Below the pieces are notes generated by a model, which made no database searches, had not been told where the DNA came from, and saw nothing but the letters and a program-made list of their open reading frames with translations. Both the position numbers and the translations under genes were made by a program. A DNA stretch of 64,000 bases from Cycas panzhihuaensis (taxonomy: Eukaryota > Cycadophyta): contig CM041465.1 in assembly GCA_023213395.1 (NCBI GenBank), positions 160,897,741 to 160,961,740 of the forward strand, written 5' to 3'. Below, piece by piece: positions 45,191 through 58,693 of this stretch; position 1 is the first letter of the stretch; each line of letters starts with the position of its first letter.

Positions 45191-48100
45191 CCCCCCTATA
45201 ATATTTAATGTCCTTGAATCTTGATCTTGAGTCTTCATGTCTTCATCTTATATGCTGGCACTTGTAAGTTGTAATTGTAACCTATATCCTATAAGTAGTA
45301 TCACCTATAACCTATAAATAACTTATATCCTACAACCTATTTCCTATATCCTATATCTTGTGTATAGCAAATGATAAAGTTATAGGTAAATTTATCATAC
45401 TATAAGATTCTCTTTTAGGTAGAGCTTCTATATCAAATCAATATAACCTATAAAAGACCTATAATTATATGCTTGTCTCCATCAAGCATCAACCTATATA
45501 AACTAACATATATGAAGTGTTTTATATACATCTTCATATCTTCACCTATGTGGTGGCTAATTTCAATCTATATTAAGTTATCCATCAAATCCAACAAACT
45601 GATATATGAGTCCATATAAAATAATATCCATCTACTAAAATACATGGGTGACCAATTGTTGTAATTGCTAGTTCACTAAGAAATTACTTCAAATACATAG
45701 TTCATCATCTTTCTAAATTACTTGTAGGACCAACAACATTTTATCAACTAGATTAAGCCAACATTTAGATCATCTTGAATAATCAACTCTAGGACCATAC
45801 TAAACTAATTAGCCATGGTAAGTTAATTATAACAAGGTAGTTGTGCTTAATATCTAACTAGGTAATATAAGTTACTTTAATATCCAAGTGATTTGTATGT
45901 TTGATTAGGGTTTTCATCATCTGCTAAACCAAATGTAATATTATGAAGGGAAAAATCAACAACCAATATATCAAGGATATTTTATATAATAGATCTATTA
46001 AATATTTCTCACTTAATGAATTTTTCCAACTAAAACGGGCCTCAAAATATCATAAATGATCCTCAAAATACTTGATTTCAAATTAAACTATAATAATCAT
46101 CCACCATTCCTCAAAAATAAGTTTACCATCATGTTTAGAGCCATGAAAAACATTGGAATTGACTAAAAATTTTCTAAAAACTGATATGAAATTTATCTGA
46201 AATAAAGTTTAGAGCCTTTACATAAACTTTACCTTAATTTTTCTCTATCATCTATTATCTAAAGCAAGTCATGTGACCACTCATTATGACTATCTTGAAG
46301 TCTACTTTCTAATGCAATAGACAACATTTATTTTTGATACATGAGTGATGAGATATGATGTAAAGCATGCCAATATGCCATGAAAAAGTGTGCGATCCTT
46401 TAGAAATTAAAATCAAATCCAAAAATTTAATCAAATTTTAAATATAATTTTTAAAAAAATAAAAATTATCCAAGTTAGTTTATTGGCATTTGATATACAC
46501 CCCCTAATAGTATAGCCCCAACTATATGGGTATTTCATGTGATCCTCTATAAACAAATTTAAAAATTTTATATAATCTAGTTAAATTTTTAATCGATATG
46601 TATATCTTTTTAGGGTTATGAAAATTTATTTTGACAAAAATAATCTCCTTGATGTGAGAATTTCTTCATTGCCTTTGCATCTTTGATCTATCTAAAAATG
46701 AACATTGATCAATTTTAGTGAACAATCTATGGGCAAGTCTACATGATGTGATTACTTTATGGCAGTCGATCTTTGTCTCAAATCATCATCTCTGAATTCA
46801 CCTAAACAAAAAAAAATGATTGACCTCCATCTGATTTTCTGTGTGTGTCTCAATTTCAATTATAAAAATAAATCTATGTTGTGTGATGAATTACTCTATG
46901 GACTAATTCCAGTCTGAATAAAATTGATCTAGAGATCATGATATAGATCAGACCAGATGACAAGGCATGATTTTGCCATATACATTAATGGTGGCCAGAC
47001 ATCTATTTTGTGTACTTAGCTAGTAGTTTACTATGGAGGTCATTCTCTTGGAGGTAGTTATATTTCTATCATATCTATAGTAGAAGACGATATCACTACC
47101 TCTAATAGAGGGTGACGGGTGATAATATACTACCTTTTGTGTGCAAATGGTATGAAAAATGGTGGCTATTAATACATCTACATATAAGGTTTTATATATG
47201 AAATTTTCATTTGATCTACGCATAATAAAATTGATCGACACAAGTTTAAATTCATGGACTATGTATAGTGTAGGTTCATGTAGCTTGAACTAACCCATGA
47301 ATTATTTCTATGTTGATATGATCTGCAAGGGTAAATCTAATCTAGCTATATATATCACGAGATGCAAGGGTAGGCATCTCTATTCACAGTGGTGTAAGAC
47401 CAATTTCCATGGCCATAATCTTCAGATTAAGGGTTTTGTTTCGGCATGGCATGTATGTACAACAACAATACCAATTAAATAGCATGATATCCTTATTTCT
47501 CTATCTCTTTTCAAGTGGGTAGCTACCTATAAACCTATTGAGTAGCATGAATAATGGTTAGTGATACAACAGTGGCTTAATAGCTCTACATGGAAGAAGT
47601 TATTGTGAGAAGCTCAATCTACAAGTGTATAAGCAGGTAGTATGGGTAGAGATCCCATGACATAAAAGTGATTTACATTCTCTGAATGGATGGTTGTGAA
47701 GACAAGAGCTCTTATATAGGCCATCTAATGATCAAATGGTGGGTGTTGGGCATAATCATCCTCCATCCTTGACTTAGGGTTTGAATAAAACCATAAAGAA
47801 AATTTTCAACCATATATTCTATATCACACATATATAGTACCCTTAATATCTCAACATGTTACTGTAATTCTTTTATCTCAAGTTACCATAACCTCATGCC
47901 ACCAAAGTAATATTTCATGCTATAATAAAATAAATGCATCTTCAATGCCAACCTTAAATATAATCATACCCTTATATGTTTTGAGCATTTCATGATGCAA
48001 TAAAACTACCATATACCTTTTATTCTATCATTAAAATGCTTGTCAACACAGTGTTATATAATCTTACTTCTTGGTTTATGATGTACTAATGGGTTGTCCT

Positions 48101-48546
48101 CATCCTAATAGTGAATCTCATTGTGGGATGCTCACAAAAGCCTCTAGAGCAGTCCATGAGTGATAGTGAACCCATTAAGGGACACTCGTAAAAGCCTTTA
48201 TTTATGGGATAAATATAATATCATATGGATTTATTTGAGTACCTACATGTTACATGTATATGAGGCCCAACATGCATAAATAAAATATCCATATAAAATA
48301 CCAAATCAACATACCATCAATATCAATTATATATGTCCTGTATGCAGCTTGACTGGCTCTATCTATCCTGTAAATGGTTGCACATATCATTGGCATATGT
48401 ATATATCTAGCTTAATAAAAAATACTTCATAACTGGATCCTATCATAGGCTTGATAGGATTGAATCTAGATTAGTAGGATTTTCACCTTACCACAATAAT
48501 TTGGATGCAACATTATTTTGATACCATGTCAAAATATGCATGCATG
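45191..48546. other. X interior, no coding signal
   Basis: AT-rich. A run of short repeats of cctatatcc/cctataa lies at 45280-45360. I see no RT, integrase or gag motif on either strand. Confidence 0.55.
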
Positions 48547-48558
48547 GCTCTGATACCA
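48547..48558 (-). other. X primer-binding site, initiator tRNA-Met
   Basis: Plus strand gctctgatacca, the exact complement of TGGTATCAGAGC, abutting the LTR. Confidence 0.85.
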
Positions 48559-48947
48559 TGTAAAAAATATGAAGATGCAATAATATAAACTTATAAGTAT
48601 GTACACATAAAGCATTAGCATGAATGTAAAGTAAAGCAAGCATCATCAAATATAATTATCACTACAAGACAATGAAGGAAAAACCATCGAAGAAGGTGGA
48701 GTTAGCACTCTACTTATGATCATAAGGATTACATATTTCTTCTCTCTCTTTCATCTCCTTTCTCAAATAGTGAGAGTACAAATATATAGTGGTAATCACC
48801 TCATGAGTTGCCTATCATATTTAATGAGCCTTTATATCATCCAATAGTGGGATAACATTGATATGTATGCATCTCACATATCTCAAAGTAGATGAATGGT
48901 GGGAAGTGCATGTGTACACCATGTACATTAAACATTATTTTTTAACA
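48559..48947 (-). repeat. X 5' LTR
   Basis: 389 bp direct repeat of 44777-45190 with a deletion near 48680. Confidence 0.7.
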
Positions 48948-49922
48948 TGGACCTGATAGTGTGTCTCCATTCACTTCTGAGCAAGCAGTTAACCTCTCTC
49001 TAAAGCTAAAATATAAAATGAAGGTTGAAGAGATATAAAAAGGTGGTACTATGAGATATGAAAGATACTTCCACCTACCATGGATATTGCAATTCAGATT
49101 TTGCATCATCCCTTGCAGTTTCTTTGAAAAGTTAAGATCTACCATGGTTGTATATATATAAGAGATGTAGACCCAGCTTTCAAGGAGCAGAGCAAGAGGC
49201 TAGACTGGAGATATAGCAGTATATAATTTTTTTCTTTTTTTCTTTTTTTTTTTGTTTATCAATAATACATACAAAAAAATATTCTATTAGCCTTTTCATG
49301 ACCTCAATGAACTAGTAGTAGATCCTTATGATAGGACACCTATAAAGGCCTTTAGTTTGAGGCTTAAATAGCCATAATAAAAAATTAATTTTTTTGATAG
49401 TAGATAGACATCCTCTATAGGGTGATCAAGCCTACATCTAGTGTTAAAATCTACTCATTTTTTCCTTCAAAAAAATAGCTTTAAACCTGTACTTTTTTAT
49501 GATTCTAAATAACACATATGCATGCTTCGAAAATAGGCTGGCATACAGCATAAAATCTAGTCATAAAAGCATACAAAAGTATTTAAATAACTTCAAAATA
49601 AAACTTCAAAAATAGCCTTTGATTAGTATCTCAAAAGAAGTTCTAAATAGCCTTTAAACAACATCAAAATAGCCCTTTGAAATTTGAAAGAATCAATAAT
49701 GAAATAGTCTCATATACTTCAAAAATAGTAATGATAACAATCCCTTAAAATATTAATAATAGTCCCTTAAAAAGTGCATAAAATCCAATATCAAATGACT
49801 TCAAGAATCTTGAAATAATCCTTTAAATGGATAAGATTAGGTCACTTAATAATGCACAAAACAAGTTCCTCAAAAAAATTGATAAGGCTCTAAAATGTTT
49901 CCCTCAAGGATTCAAACCTTGG
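48948..49922. other. Unassigned AT-rich DNA
   Basis: No coding domain. A TATA-like tatatatataagag lies at 49149-49163, followed by GC-richer text, then a poly-T tract near 49225-49256. Many short repeats of ccttaaaa/caaaatagc type occur at 49560-49900. Confidence 0.4.
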
Positions 49923-50241
49923 GCTTTAATACTATGTCAGAAAAATAATATGTAATGCATACAACAAATGAACTATAATGGTGAGTGAATGATACAACAA
50001 TGAAGCACAAAGAAGATGAAGTATATATAAGTTAACACAAGATATATAAGAATGACCAAACTCAATTAGAATAAATGATAATGTACATACTTATAGTACA
50101 AGTTCACTATCAATGAGAGAACTCCATAGGTCAATCTTGGAGGTAGAACACATCTCTATATGGCTTACAACCTCAAATATAATAATAAAAATAAATGTGG
50201 AGAGAGTATAGGTGGGGACAATTATATAATTAGGTATTACA
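49923..50241 (-). repeat. Candidate copia-type LTR with degraded PBS
   Basis: gctttaatacta (49923-49934) is the tRNA-Met PBS complement with three transitions, next to a 307 bp TG...CA segment (49935-50241) with a TATA-like motif. It would be the 5' LTR of a truncated minus-strand element. No partner LTR was found. Confidence 0.45.
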
Positions 50242-50949
50242 CCCAATACAAAGACAAGATAACTATGATAGGTATTTAGTTTAATAGAAAGAGCTATAAT
50301 AGGAGGATAATAGCTAGATTTTAGAGAGTGAATTAAAGAAACTCAATATGGAGAAGTGGTAGGAGTTCCACCATAGTAACTCAAGGAAGTTGAGTTCATT
50401 TTAGGTAGGAGAGGATGATATGAGGGTATTTGCAAGTTTCAAATTTAAAGGGTCAACTTGTCAGGGTCATAACTTTTGACCTAGTATTCATTTTAGTCTA
50501 ATTTTAAGGATCAATTAGATCTTTAAAAAGTGATCATTACCATAACCTATTATATTGTTTTCAATACTTTTAAGCCCAAACAAGACCATATAGGGGTTCA
50601 ACATTATAGTTTATAATTATCTCACTTTTATAATACTTTACAATATTATTTTTCTTAATTAAAAAATTAATTTTATATTACTTATATTTTTGTGGATTTT
50701 GTGATATGTTTAACTACCCATGGGTCAATAATTGAGAAAATTAGATATATTTTAAAAACAATAATAATGATAGAAATAATTAGGATTCTACTAAAAATAG
50801 AGAGTTTCTAATTTAAGAGATTTTTTTTTCCAAGTCAAATAGATACTCTTAGAGGATGGTAGTTAGGATTTTTGTATGGCAAGAGGCTTTACATTTATAT
50901 ACACTTGAATACTATCAAACTTCATTTTTTACTTTTTGGAATGGAAAGA
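50242..50949. other. Unassigned, perhaps copia 3' region
   Basis: No clear protein motif. It lies just beyond the RT region of the copia relic and may be its RNase H and tail, eroded. Confidence 0.3.
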
Positions 50950-51019
50950 TAATTTTTTTAAAAAAGGTGTTCTTATAAAGTTTGATTCTACTTTTAGTCT
51001 AAAATCCTTTGTTTCTTTA

Positions 51020-51480
51020 TATACATATTCCTCATCATGAAATGAAGACTCTTCTAGGCCTCTATAAAACTTCCACTCTAGAAAAGTAAGGAACTATCCT
51101 AATATCTATCTTCTCAAAAGTCTATTTGAGATTTTTCTTCAAGTTTAATATCATTGTAATATTATTCTATATGATTAGTAAATCATCAATATATAAAACC
51201 ATAAAGGTTTCACTATCATCCTAATCCTTTATATATGAGTTTATGCCAAGTAGCAATCTCTCAAATTTAGTCTTAAAAAGATGCTCATTAATCTTCTCAT
51301 GCTAATATCTAGGAGCTTACTTTAGAACATATAAATTCTTTTATAATCAATAGACTAGGAGTTCCTAAGGTTTTTTCACATAACCAAATGGTTGCCCCAT
51401 TTAAACTTCCTTTTTCAACTCTATATTTAAGAAAGCACTCTTTACATACATCTAATACAATTACTAATTGATCTGAGCAA
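51020..51480 (-). pseudogene. Copia reverse transcriptase
   Basis: Minus strand: YVKSAFLNIELKKEV, MGQPFGYVKK, then the LYVLK.APR segment (KALYGLKQAPR in relatives), INEHLFKTKFERLLLGINSY, and the catalytic MVLYIDDLLI at 51175-51205. The first catalytic Asp (MDVKSAFLN in relatives) reads Tyr. The tail contains LGIEV-like FSRVEVL and GVFIS-like RVFIS. Confidence 0.85.
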
Positions 51481-52319
51481 CCATTGTTAGAATGATCTTG
51501 ATAGTATTCTCTTTCACCACTAGATTAAATATTTTATGATAATTATTACCTTATAGTTACTAAAAGATTTTAGTTATAAGGCTAGGATTATATTTATTAA
51601 TTAATCTATCTGACTTATATTTCAGTTTTGTAGAACTACTTATAGTTGATTACATACTTCTAAGTATTATTCTTCTTTATTATTTACATTTTAATATCTA
51701 TAAAAGCATTTCACTTTTGCTACTTATATATCTTCTTAAAAGTAAAAGGCTCATTAACACTTAATACTAGTTCCATGAGAGAAAAATTAAACCTCTTATT
51801 AGGTTATGTCTTGGATTTCTACTTACACTCTATTTTTGGTAAATTATTCTTGTCTTCATTAATGGTTTTTAAGTACCATTTAGACAACAATTTTTATCAA
51901 TGAGATGAAGGACTAACCTTAGTTTTAGGCTTCTAAAATTGCAATGATTCCATCTCTACTAGATCATTAACATTATCCTCATTACCTTTAAAGCTTTTAT
52001 ACTAGGTATAATAGCATTCAATGAGTAATTACATTGAAGTTACTCCTCATTTTACTCCCTAATATCAATTGAACCCAAGTCTACCTTGTCCCTTCTTTAA
52101 AGATGACATCTCAAGTTTTGTATACCTTTCATGTATATAACTTGAGAACTTTGTAAGATTTTCTCTCTTTACAATATATACCCAAGATACACTCTAAACT
52201 ATTATCATCATGCTTCTACCTTTTTTCCTTTGGTTTTTACATATAAAGAGTGCACTTAATGAACTTTAGTTGGAATATAATTGGCTTCTTATTTCACTAA
52301 GCCCCCTAAGGTATATTAT

Positions 52320-52580
52320 CCATGACTACCTTCATAGGATTTTTGTTAGCCAAATATATGGTAGTATTTACTAATTTTATCCATAAATAATCTATAATAT
52401 CTTTTTCTTTTATCATTAACTTGGCCATTTTAACTAATAGCTTATTCATCCATTCTACCACTATATTCTCTTATGGTATATAAGTAATTGAAAACTACCT
52501 CTTAATGCCATGATCCTTAGAGAATTGAATGAATTCATTAGAAGTAAATTCACCACTATTATCATTTTGAAGAACCTTGG
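52320..52580 (-). pseudogene. Copia integrase fragment
   Basis: Minus strand: KVLQNDNSGEFTSNEFIQFS, KDHGIKR, then PENIVVEWMNKLLVKMAKLM-like text (QQNGVVERMNRTL in relatives), KEKDIIDYLWIKLVNTTIYL and NKNPMK. The second Asp (NDNSGEF) is kept; the Glu of VVE is kept. Confidence 0.85.
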
Positions 52581-53519
52581 TTTTTTTCCCTTATTCATTC
52601 TTATTAAACTCCTTAAACTATGTGGAAATAATGAAATCTTATGACTTCTCATTTAATGGATACAACCACACCTTCCTAGAAAAATTATTAATAAATACTA
52701 GGAAGTCCTTGATTCCTCTAAATGCTATAATTACCATTAGTCCATATATGTTTGAGTATAATAGTCTAAAATTTTCCTTCATTGTTTAATCTTTCCTTTT
52801 AGGCAATGGTTATCTATTCTACTTACTTATGATATATGATTCACATAATTAATATTTGATTTTAATCTTAGGAAAGGCATGTACCATATTTAATTTAAGC
52901 AATAAATAAAGACTTATGTAGTGAAAATGTTCTATATGTTCATGTTATTTTCTTTTAGGATATAATGATAAAGGCTCTTTAAACTTCATAATTTCTTTTA
53001 AATTTATATAGTTTGTCTTCTATAGTACATATAACTACAACATTGTTCTTCCTATATCTAATGGTATATCATACACAATTAAATGTAACACTTGTATTTT
53101 CTTATTTAATCTCTACTATAGAGATAAGATTCTCCTTGAGGCTTAGTATGTAGAAAATGTCCTTAAGAAAATACTTCTCGTATTTTGATGGATAGATTAG
53201 AATACCATCAACTCCTACAACCTCCAAATCTATGTTGTCACTAATGGTAATTGCCTTCCCTTTTACCTCCTATATATTTTAGAATCATTCTAAAAGGATA
53301 GTCTTGTATTTAGTAATACTAGAATCAATGTAATGTATATCATATGTGTTATATTTCATCTTGTAAGTTATAAAAACAATTTATTTACCCTCTCAGTTCT
53401 TTTAGATGTATGAGAGATATGAACTGTACAACCTATTTATCTATAATGTCACTATTATTGCTACTATAGATAATGTTGTTATGGATACTACAACTATTAT
53501 TATTATAACTCCCAATAAT

Positions 53520-54270
53520 TCTTTTTGAAATGTATAAGCTCCCTATAGTACCAATACTTTAGCTAATTTTATCCATTAGAATTCCTAACTACCTCTTTTT
53601 CAACATTGTGTTTGGAGGATATATTACTCCTCCTTGAGATAAATGGATTTTTTCCATTCATTCTAGTGGTTAATACTTGACATGACTTTTGATTATGATC
53701 TTTAAGCCTCTACTCATGTTGAAGTGGGAGAGACTCTAATGCACTAAATGATAAATTATAAATCTTATTTGCTAAGGTTAGAGTGGTGATAAAATTCACA
53801 TACAACATTGGAGAAATTTGTAAGATAGAAGTGATAAATTTCAAGTCTATTATGGTTTTCCTTGTAGTGTTCAACCATACCTTAATTTTCTTGACCAACT
53901 CCAAATGATTTATCATTGACCCTTTAATTTAAGGCTTGTATAACTAAAATTTTAGCATCAATACCCTAATATTATCATTGTGTTCATATAAGGAAATGAT
54001 TAGATCCCAAACTTCCTTAGGGATTTTGGTACCCTTCATGTTCATAATCAAACTTCCACTAATAAATAACTTTAAGAACCCTACATTATTCCTACCTTAG
54101 CATCATATTCTACCTTCCAAGTAGCATCTTTTAGATCTAATTTATGTGATTTATGTACAAATTTCCATAGTTCATTCAAAATTTTAAAAATTATAAGTTG
54201 ATACTTCCATTTAGGGTAATTTTCAAGAGCAGTTACTTTATTAGTAATGGACCCCGAAATACTACTTTTG
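53520..54270 (-). pseudogene. gag: Copia gag with degraded zinc knuckle
   Basis: Minus strand: KVTALENYPKWKYQLIIFKI at the start, then LWKFVHKSHKLDLKDATWKV. A 68-codon open part (53710-53916) follows with MINHLELVKKIKVWLNTTRK. The knuckle reads WYYRELIHFKKNYWE where CWYCGKLGHFKKNC is expected. Confidence 0.65.
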
Positions 54271-54896
54271 CTACCAATTCTACTCTCTATTTTAAATCAA
54301 AATAGGATACAAACATGATAGAATTATACCAAAGTATATATATTTGTGGATTTAAGACAATTTCATAATATACCACAAAATAAATCTTTATTATTTTTTT
54401 CAAAATTAATATCTTCGATCACTTCATAGAGTGTTGGAATTAACCCAAAAAGATTCCTTGGTCTACTCGTAAGTACTAAAAATTAACATAAAAATATAAA
54501 ATATTAATTCATATCAAGAGTGACAAAGAATTAGACCATATAACCATCACTAAATAAAAGAGCATGGAGACTAATTAGATTTTTTAAAAGAGAAAAATGA
54601 TAATAAGTAGGCCCAAAAATTAAGTTATTCCTTCCAACATTGATATAACTAGGGGCTTTATAAATTAGGAGATTATAAACCTAAAAAAAAAAAAAAAAAA
54701 GATTAAAAACAACTTTAGAAATTTAGTTTTATGTAAAATTTCACTTTCCTTTTTTATTTCAGTTTTTGGTTATGTATGTGTTTTCAAATCTAAATTCTTT
54801 ATTCTCAGATATAACCATAGTGTCTCTAGTATCTTATAAATCTGATGATTTAATGTGGCACTTATTAGCAAACTAAATCTCCTCCATTTGAGGTAG
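54271..54896. other. Unassigned AT-rich DNA beside copia gag
   Basis: It may include an eroded copia LTR. Contains a poly-A run at 54683-54700. No gene seen. Confidence 0.35.
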
Positions 54897-54901
54897 CCTG
54901 G

Positions 54902-57417
54902 TGAAACGCTCTCCGCGGGAATGCGGTCCTGCGTCTAGCAAAGAAATACAAAACACAACACAGACTGGGCTAGACAGCGAGGATCTCACCTCGCGGGTCG
55001 TCTTGGCCGAGAGGCCAGTGCAGGATCGCAAGGTGCCTGGTTGCTTCCAGGTAGCCGTGCAAGACGAGGCCTTCCTACCCTTCGGATGGCCGGGAAGGAA
55101 AAGAAAACCTCGCGCGTTGCGGCTTCTCAAGGTAATGAGAAGGCAACGAGAGGGCAACAAACTCAACGTGCAACAGGCGTGAAGTAAGGCATGGGTTGGG
55201 AAAATACAACGTAAATGGGTCTTCTGTCTCTACGTAATGCAATGTAAAAGAAAGCGATGCAGAAAAGTAAGCGTAAAATAAGCTTATATTCCTTTTTCTT
55301 TATATTCCCTTCTCTTTTACCTATTAAGCATGTAAAAAGGCAAGAACGATAAAAAGGAAAAAAAACAAAGGAAAGCGAGGAATACACGGATCCGTGGTTG
55401 AGGATGAAGTGCGGATCCTCTCTCTCGGTTGCGCTCCTTTCCTCTCTCCTCCACGCATGCAACGTCGGTTGGAGGCAACGAAGGGGGTTTACTTACCTCC
55501 CCTAAGGCATGCAAAGACTGAATAAAATGAAAGGACGAAAAGCAAAGCTCGAAACGAAAGGGAGAAGAGATACTGCAGGCGAGGCCAAGCCGTGACGGGT
55601 TGATCTCGCGCACCCTCCTCGACGTGATCCTGCAAACAAACAGCGGAGAAGGCCTTCCTCTCGGGAGAGGCTACGGCACAACAAGATATACGTGTATGTA
55701 CTGAAATGAAATCAACTAAACTAAAGAAACCAAGTTACGCGCCAACACGTAACCGAAAATGAAACAACACTGCGCGGTAAGCCTACAAACTGTCAAGCAC
55801 CACAAAATGCACTATATGGATGAGTGTAGCCTGGGATGGCTAACTCACCCACGAGTGGGCTCCACGGGGTCCGGAAGGTAATGCTTGAGCTACGAGGTGA
55901 GACAGGTAGTAACAGGTTGCCTACACCAAAGGAAAAGAACTCAAACCGACCCTCTTAGGCTTCCTTAACCCCGTTTCCTAAAAAGAGCGGGTGATAAAGG
56001 GAGAGAGAGGACAAGGGACTAACCCTTGGGGAGAAGGGTGGCGATGGGGGCGGAACCCACTTTATCTCACTCTAATCCTCGCGTGAAACCCTTTACACCG
56101 ACTAGCTTAGAAAATGGTGAAAGAGAAAGCTAGAAAGGGAGGACGAGTTTCAAGGAAATGCAAAGAAATATAACCAATCTAAGGCGCTATAGTAAGTCAC
56201 CACTAGCCAAGATTACTTGCATCCAATGACAAAGAAGATCCCAAAGCAAGCATATGCAAAAGAGAGGAAGGAAATTGCACTAGAACAACAAAAAAGCAAG
56301 GAAAAATGCACCAATAAGAGACAAGAAATACCTCGAATGAAGGAGAGCATGCATGCATGCACCTTGGCTACTTGGAGCGGCGGCCTGGCGATGTCTAAGG
56401 CTGGTTTTGGTGTCCTTTGCAAGAAGATGGAAGGAGGAAGCTCGGGTGCAAGATGGGAGCTAGAAGTTGTCCTTTGGAGTAGTCTTTCTTGTGAAGAAAT
56501 GCTTTAGATCTTTGAGTATTCGTAAGAGAAGGTGAAGCTTGTGATGGAGAGACGTAGGGGCGTGATGGCCCTGCAACTCCAGCTGGTAATAGCCCACTTC
56601 ACCTTTGTCCCACTGCTGTAAAAGGAGTTCCTCTTTTAATGTGTCTTTTCCTTGTCTTTTTCTTGAAGAGTGCTCTAGAAAGCTTGAAAATTAAAGTGAA
56701 GAATGAGGCAAATGAGTAGAAAAAAGGCTTTTAAGCCTTGGGCACAGCAAGTGAACGTTGGGGGCCTTGGGGCGCCTCGATCGTCTGAGCCACGCCAGCG
56801 CGATTCACAAAACGCGGCCAGCATCGGCGTGGTTTCTTTAAAATTTTAAGCGATCGTCTGCGGCAAACTTCGATGCATCGCAAACTCCGTGATGCAGCTT
56901 AGTTTACCGCGGCATGCATCGAAACTCGAAAAAGAAAAAAAGAAGAAAAATACATTATAAAAGTCATAAACATCGGTTTTTAGGGTGAAAGCGGGGCTAG
57001 GCACGAAATATATCAATCGGGGAAGGCCAGTGGGCAAATGCAAAATGGTGCAATGAGCCCTAACTAAGGGTTAAACCAGGCTTAGGAAGGGTTTGCAACA
57101 TAAGCGGCACGCTGTAACAAGAGCAAACAGGCTGGCAGGAGCATCTCGAAAGACCATGGAGACATCGTGAGTGGCTGTACGCCATGCGGGGTGTCGCATC
57201 CGCTTATGGATGCCCCCGCTGTGAGTCGTCATAGGCTAAAAGGTGTCGTTAGGCACATGCATTATGAACAGGCAAACGAGCAATGCGTGCAGGCAGGCAC
57301 ATGTCAATCAAACTATTCCAAATCCCCTTAGCAAACATAAGTAAGAAGAGTAAGAACATATACCTGCACAAACCTGTGTCGATGCGTCCCGAGTCCATTC
57401 CCGATAGCTGGGAAACA
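54902..57417 (-). repeat. Complete solo LTR of the Tat-like family (2516 bp) with TSD
   Basis: The plus strand starts tgaaacgctc and ends ctgggaaaca; in element orientation it begins tgtttcccag like the A and BD LTRs. Both sides have cctgg (54897-54901 and 57418-57422), a perfect 5 bp TSD. No PBS or internal DNA is present, so an intact element was reduced to one LTR by recombination. It is far richer in G+C and CpG than its surroundings. The LTR palindrome is at 56882-56905. Open stretches of 60-99 codons here are not genes. Confidence 0.92.
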
Positions 57418-57422
57418 CCTGG

Positions 57423-58093
57423 TGACCGACATGTACCCAACTTTACCTTTGCTAGGCATATTTTCCCTTAATTCTACCAAGAATACATCCCTTCCCATAT
57501 GATTTTGGTATTTTCATGTTTGTATTTCATGGGTGATTCTACACTACTTATCTTCAAGCATCTATTTTAGCTTCCCAAACCTTCATTTGAAATCTCGCTA
57601 TGCATTTCTATTATAATATTATGTTAGATATTTTCTATAGATCTAATCATGGTAATTAACTTATTTCTACTATGTATCCCTTTAGTTATACACCTTCATA
57701 TGTGCTTTTAGTTGATTTAGTCTTACACCTCTATGGGTTTCCTCTATGGACAATTATCTCAAAACTCCTTAGTGACCTCAAGAAGTGCTAGATTAGGGTT
57801 TTACATCCACCAATATTAATGGATGCCTTCAATTTTAAACAATTCAACAAAATGCTTAGTAAAACCTAGCATTTGAAATATCTTCTCATCTTCTTAGCTA
57901 CTACATTAGGCTTTACCTGCCATCATATGTAAATTGCTTAAGCTTTTTTTCTTTTTAATTCAAACTTTGTACAAATAAATCCTAGATGATCTAGTACTAA
58001 AGTTTCTTCATGTGGGTGTTTCTACTTTATTAAGCTCTAAACATGGCTTAAACTTACCACCTTTAATAGATTTCTAAAGCCTCCTTAGACTTG
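57423..58093. other. Unassigned, probably interior of a copia-type element
   Basis: AT-rich; it lies next to a PBS (58094-58105), so in minus orientation it is the leader or gag start of an element. No firm protein motif. Confidence 0.4.
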
Positions 58094-58403
58094 GCTCTAA
58101 TACCATGTTGTAATTGAATACAAAATCAACAATCAAATCAAAATAGAAGAGAGTATATAATAGAGATTTTTTTTATAAAAATATTACTCAATCCACTTCA
58201 TTGATTATATAATAACTAATATGTATATATGTATAAATTTATAAATATAATGGATAATCTTGAAATTACTATATGTTAACTTCATGAATGATCATCCAAC
58301 TAAATCATCCCTTTATAAATAAAAGATTACATTAAATTTAAGGGATCTCATAACATTAGCTGATGAATCTAATTAATATAAATATTAAATTAATATTTTA
58401 ACA
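58094..58403 (-). repeat. Candidate copia-type 5' LTR with PBS
   Basis: gctctaatacca (58094-58105) is the PBS complement with one transition. It abuts a 298 bp TG...CA segment (58106-58403) with a TATA-like tttataaa. No partner LTR was found in the window. Confidence 0.55.
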
Positions 58404-58693
58404 ATATTTAAAGAAACTTAAAACATAATTAGAACCCTAAAAGATAATTTAATAATTGTAAGAAACTTAATGAAACAACAAATTGTTTAGCAAAGAATGG
58501 AAAGAATATTTTAAAAGGGAGAAATGGTATTCATTCACCTATAATCATATAAGCGATAATCACAAAAAGATATGGCTAAACAAAACCTAACTCTAAGATT
58601 TTATAGCTTATTAAGAATTGGGATAAGGGTAATTGATGTAGCATATCCCCCTTTACATGGTCACTAAGAATGATTCATATGTAAGAAAGCTTC
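58404..58693. other. Unassigned AT-rich DNA
   Basis: No gene or repeat recognised. Confidence 0.3.

Larger units (their letters stand above)
44777..48947 (-). mobile_element. Element X: LTR element on the minus strand with a non-coding interior
   Basis: LTRs 44777-45190 (414 bp) and 48559-48947 (389 bp) are direct repeats ending TG...CA. The PBS tggtatcagagc (48558-48547) abuts the right LTR; a G-rich PPT (cccccc on plus, 45191-45196) abuts the left one. Orientation is therefore minus. The 3.4 kb interior shows no protein domain in any frame; it resembles a LARD or a copia element eroded beyond recognition. Longest open stretches are 73 and 61 codons and look random. Confidence 0.65.
50950..54270 (-). 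mobile_element. Ty1/copia retrotransposon relic
   Basis: Minus strand, order from right to left gag (about 53560-54270), integrase (about 52320-52580), RT (about 51020-51480). This is the copia order, integrase before RT. No convincing LTR pair was found. Many indels and stops; long inactive. Confidence 0.8.

Noticed and set aside
45280-45360. Short spaced cctata repeats as a CRISPR-like array.
   Set aside because: Units are too short and irregular, without uniform spacers, in plant nuclear DNA.
54873-57043. ORFs of 60-99 codons in the GC-rich block as a host gene.
   Set aside because: The block is a solo LTR with TSD; longer chance ORFs are expected at higher GC content.
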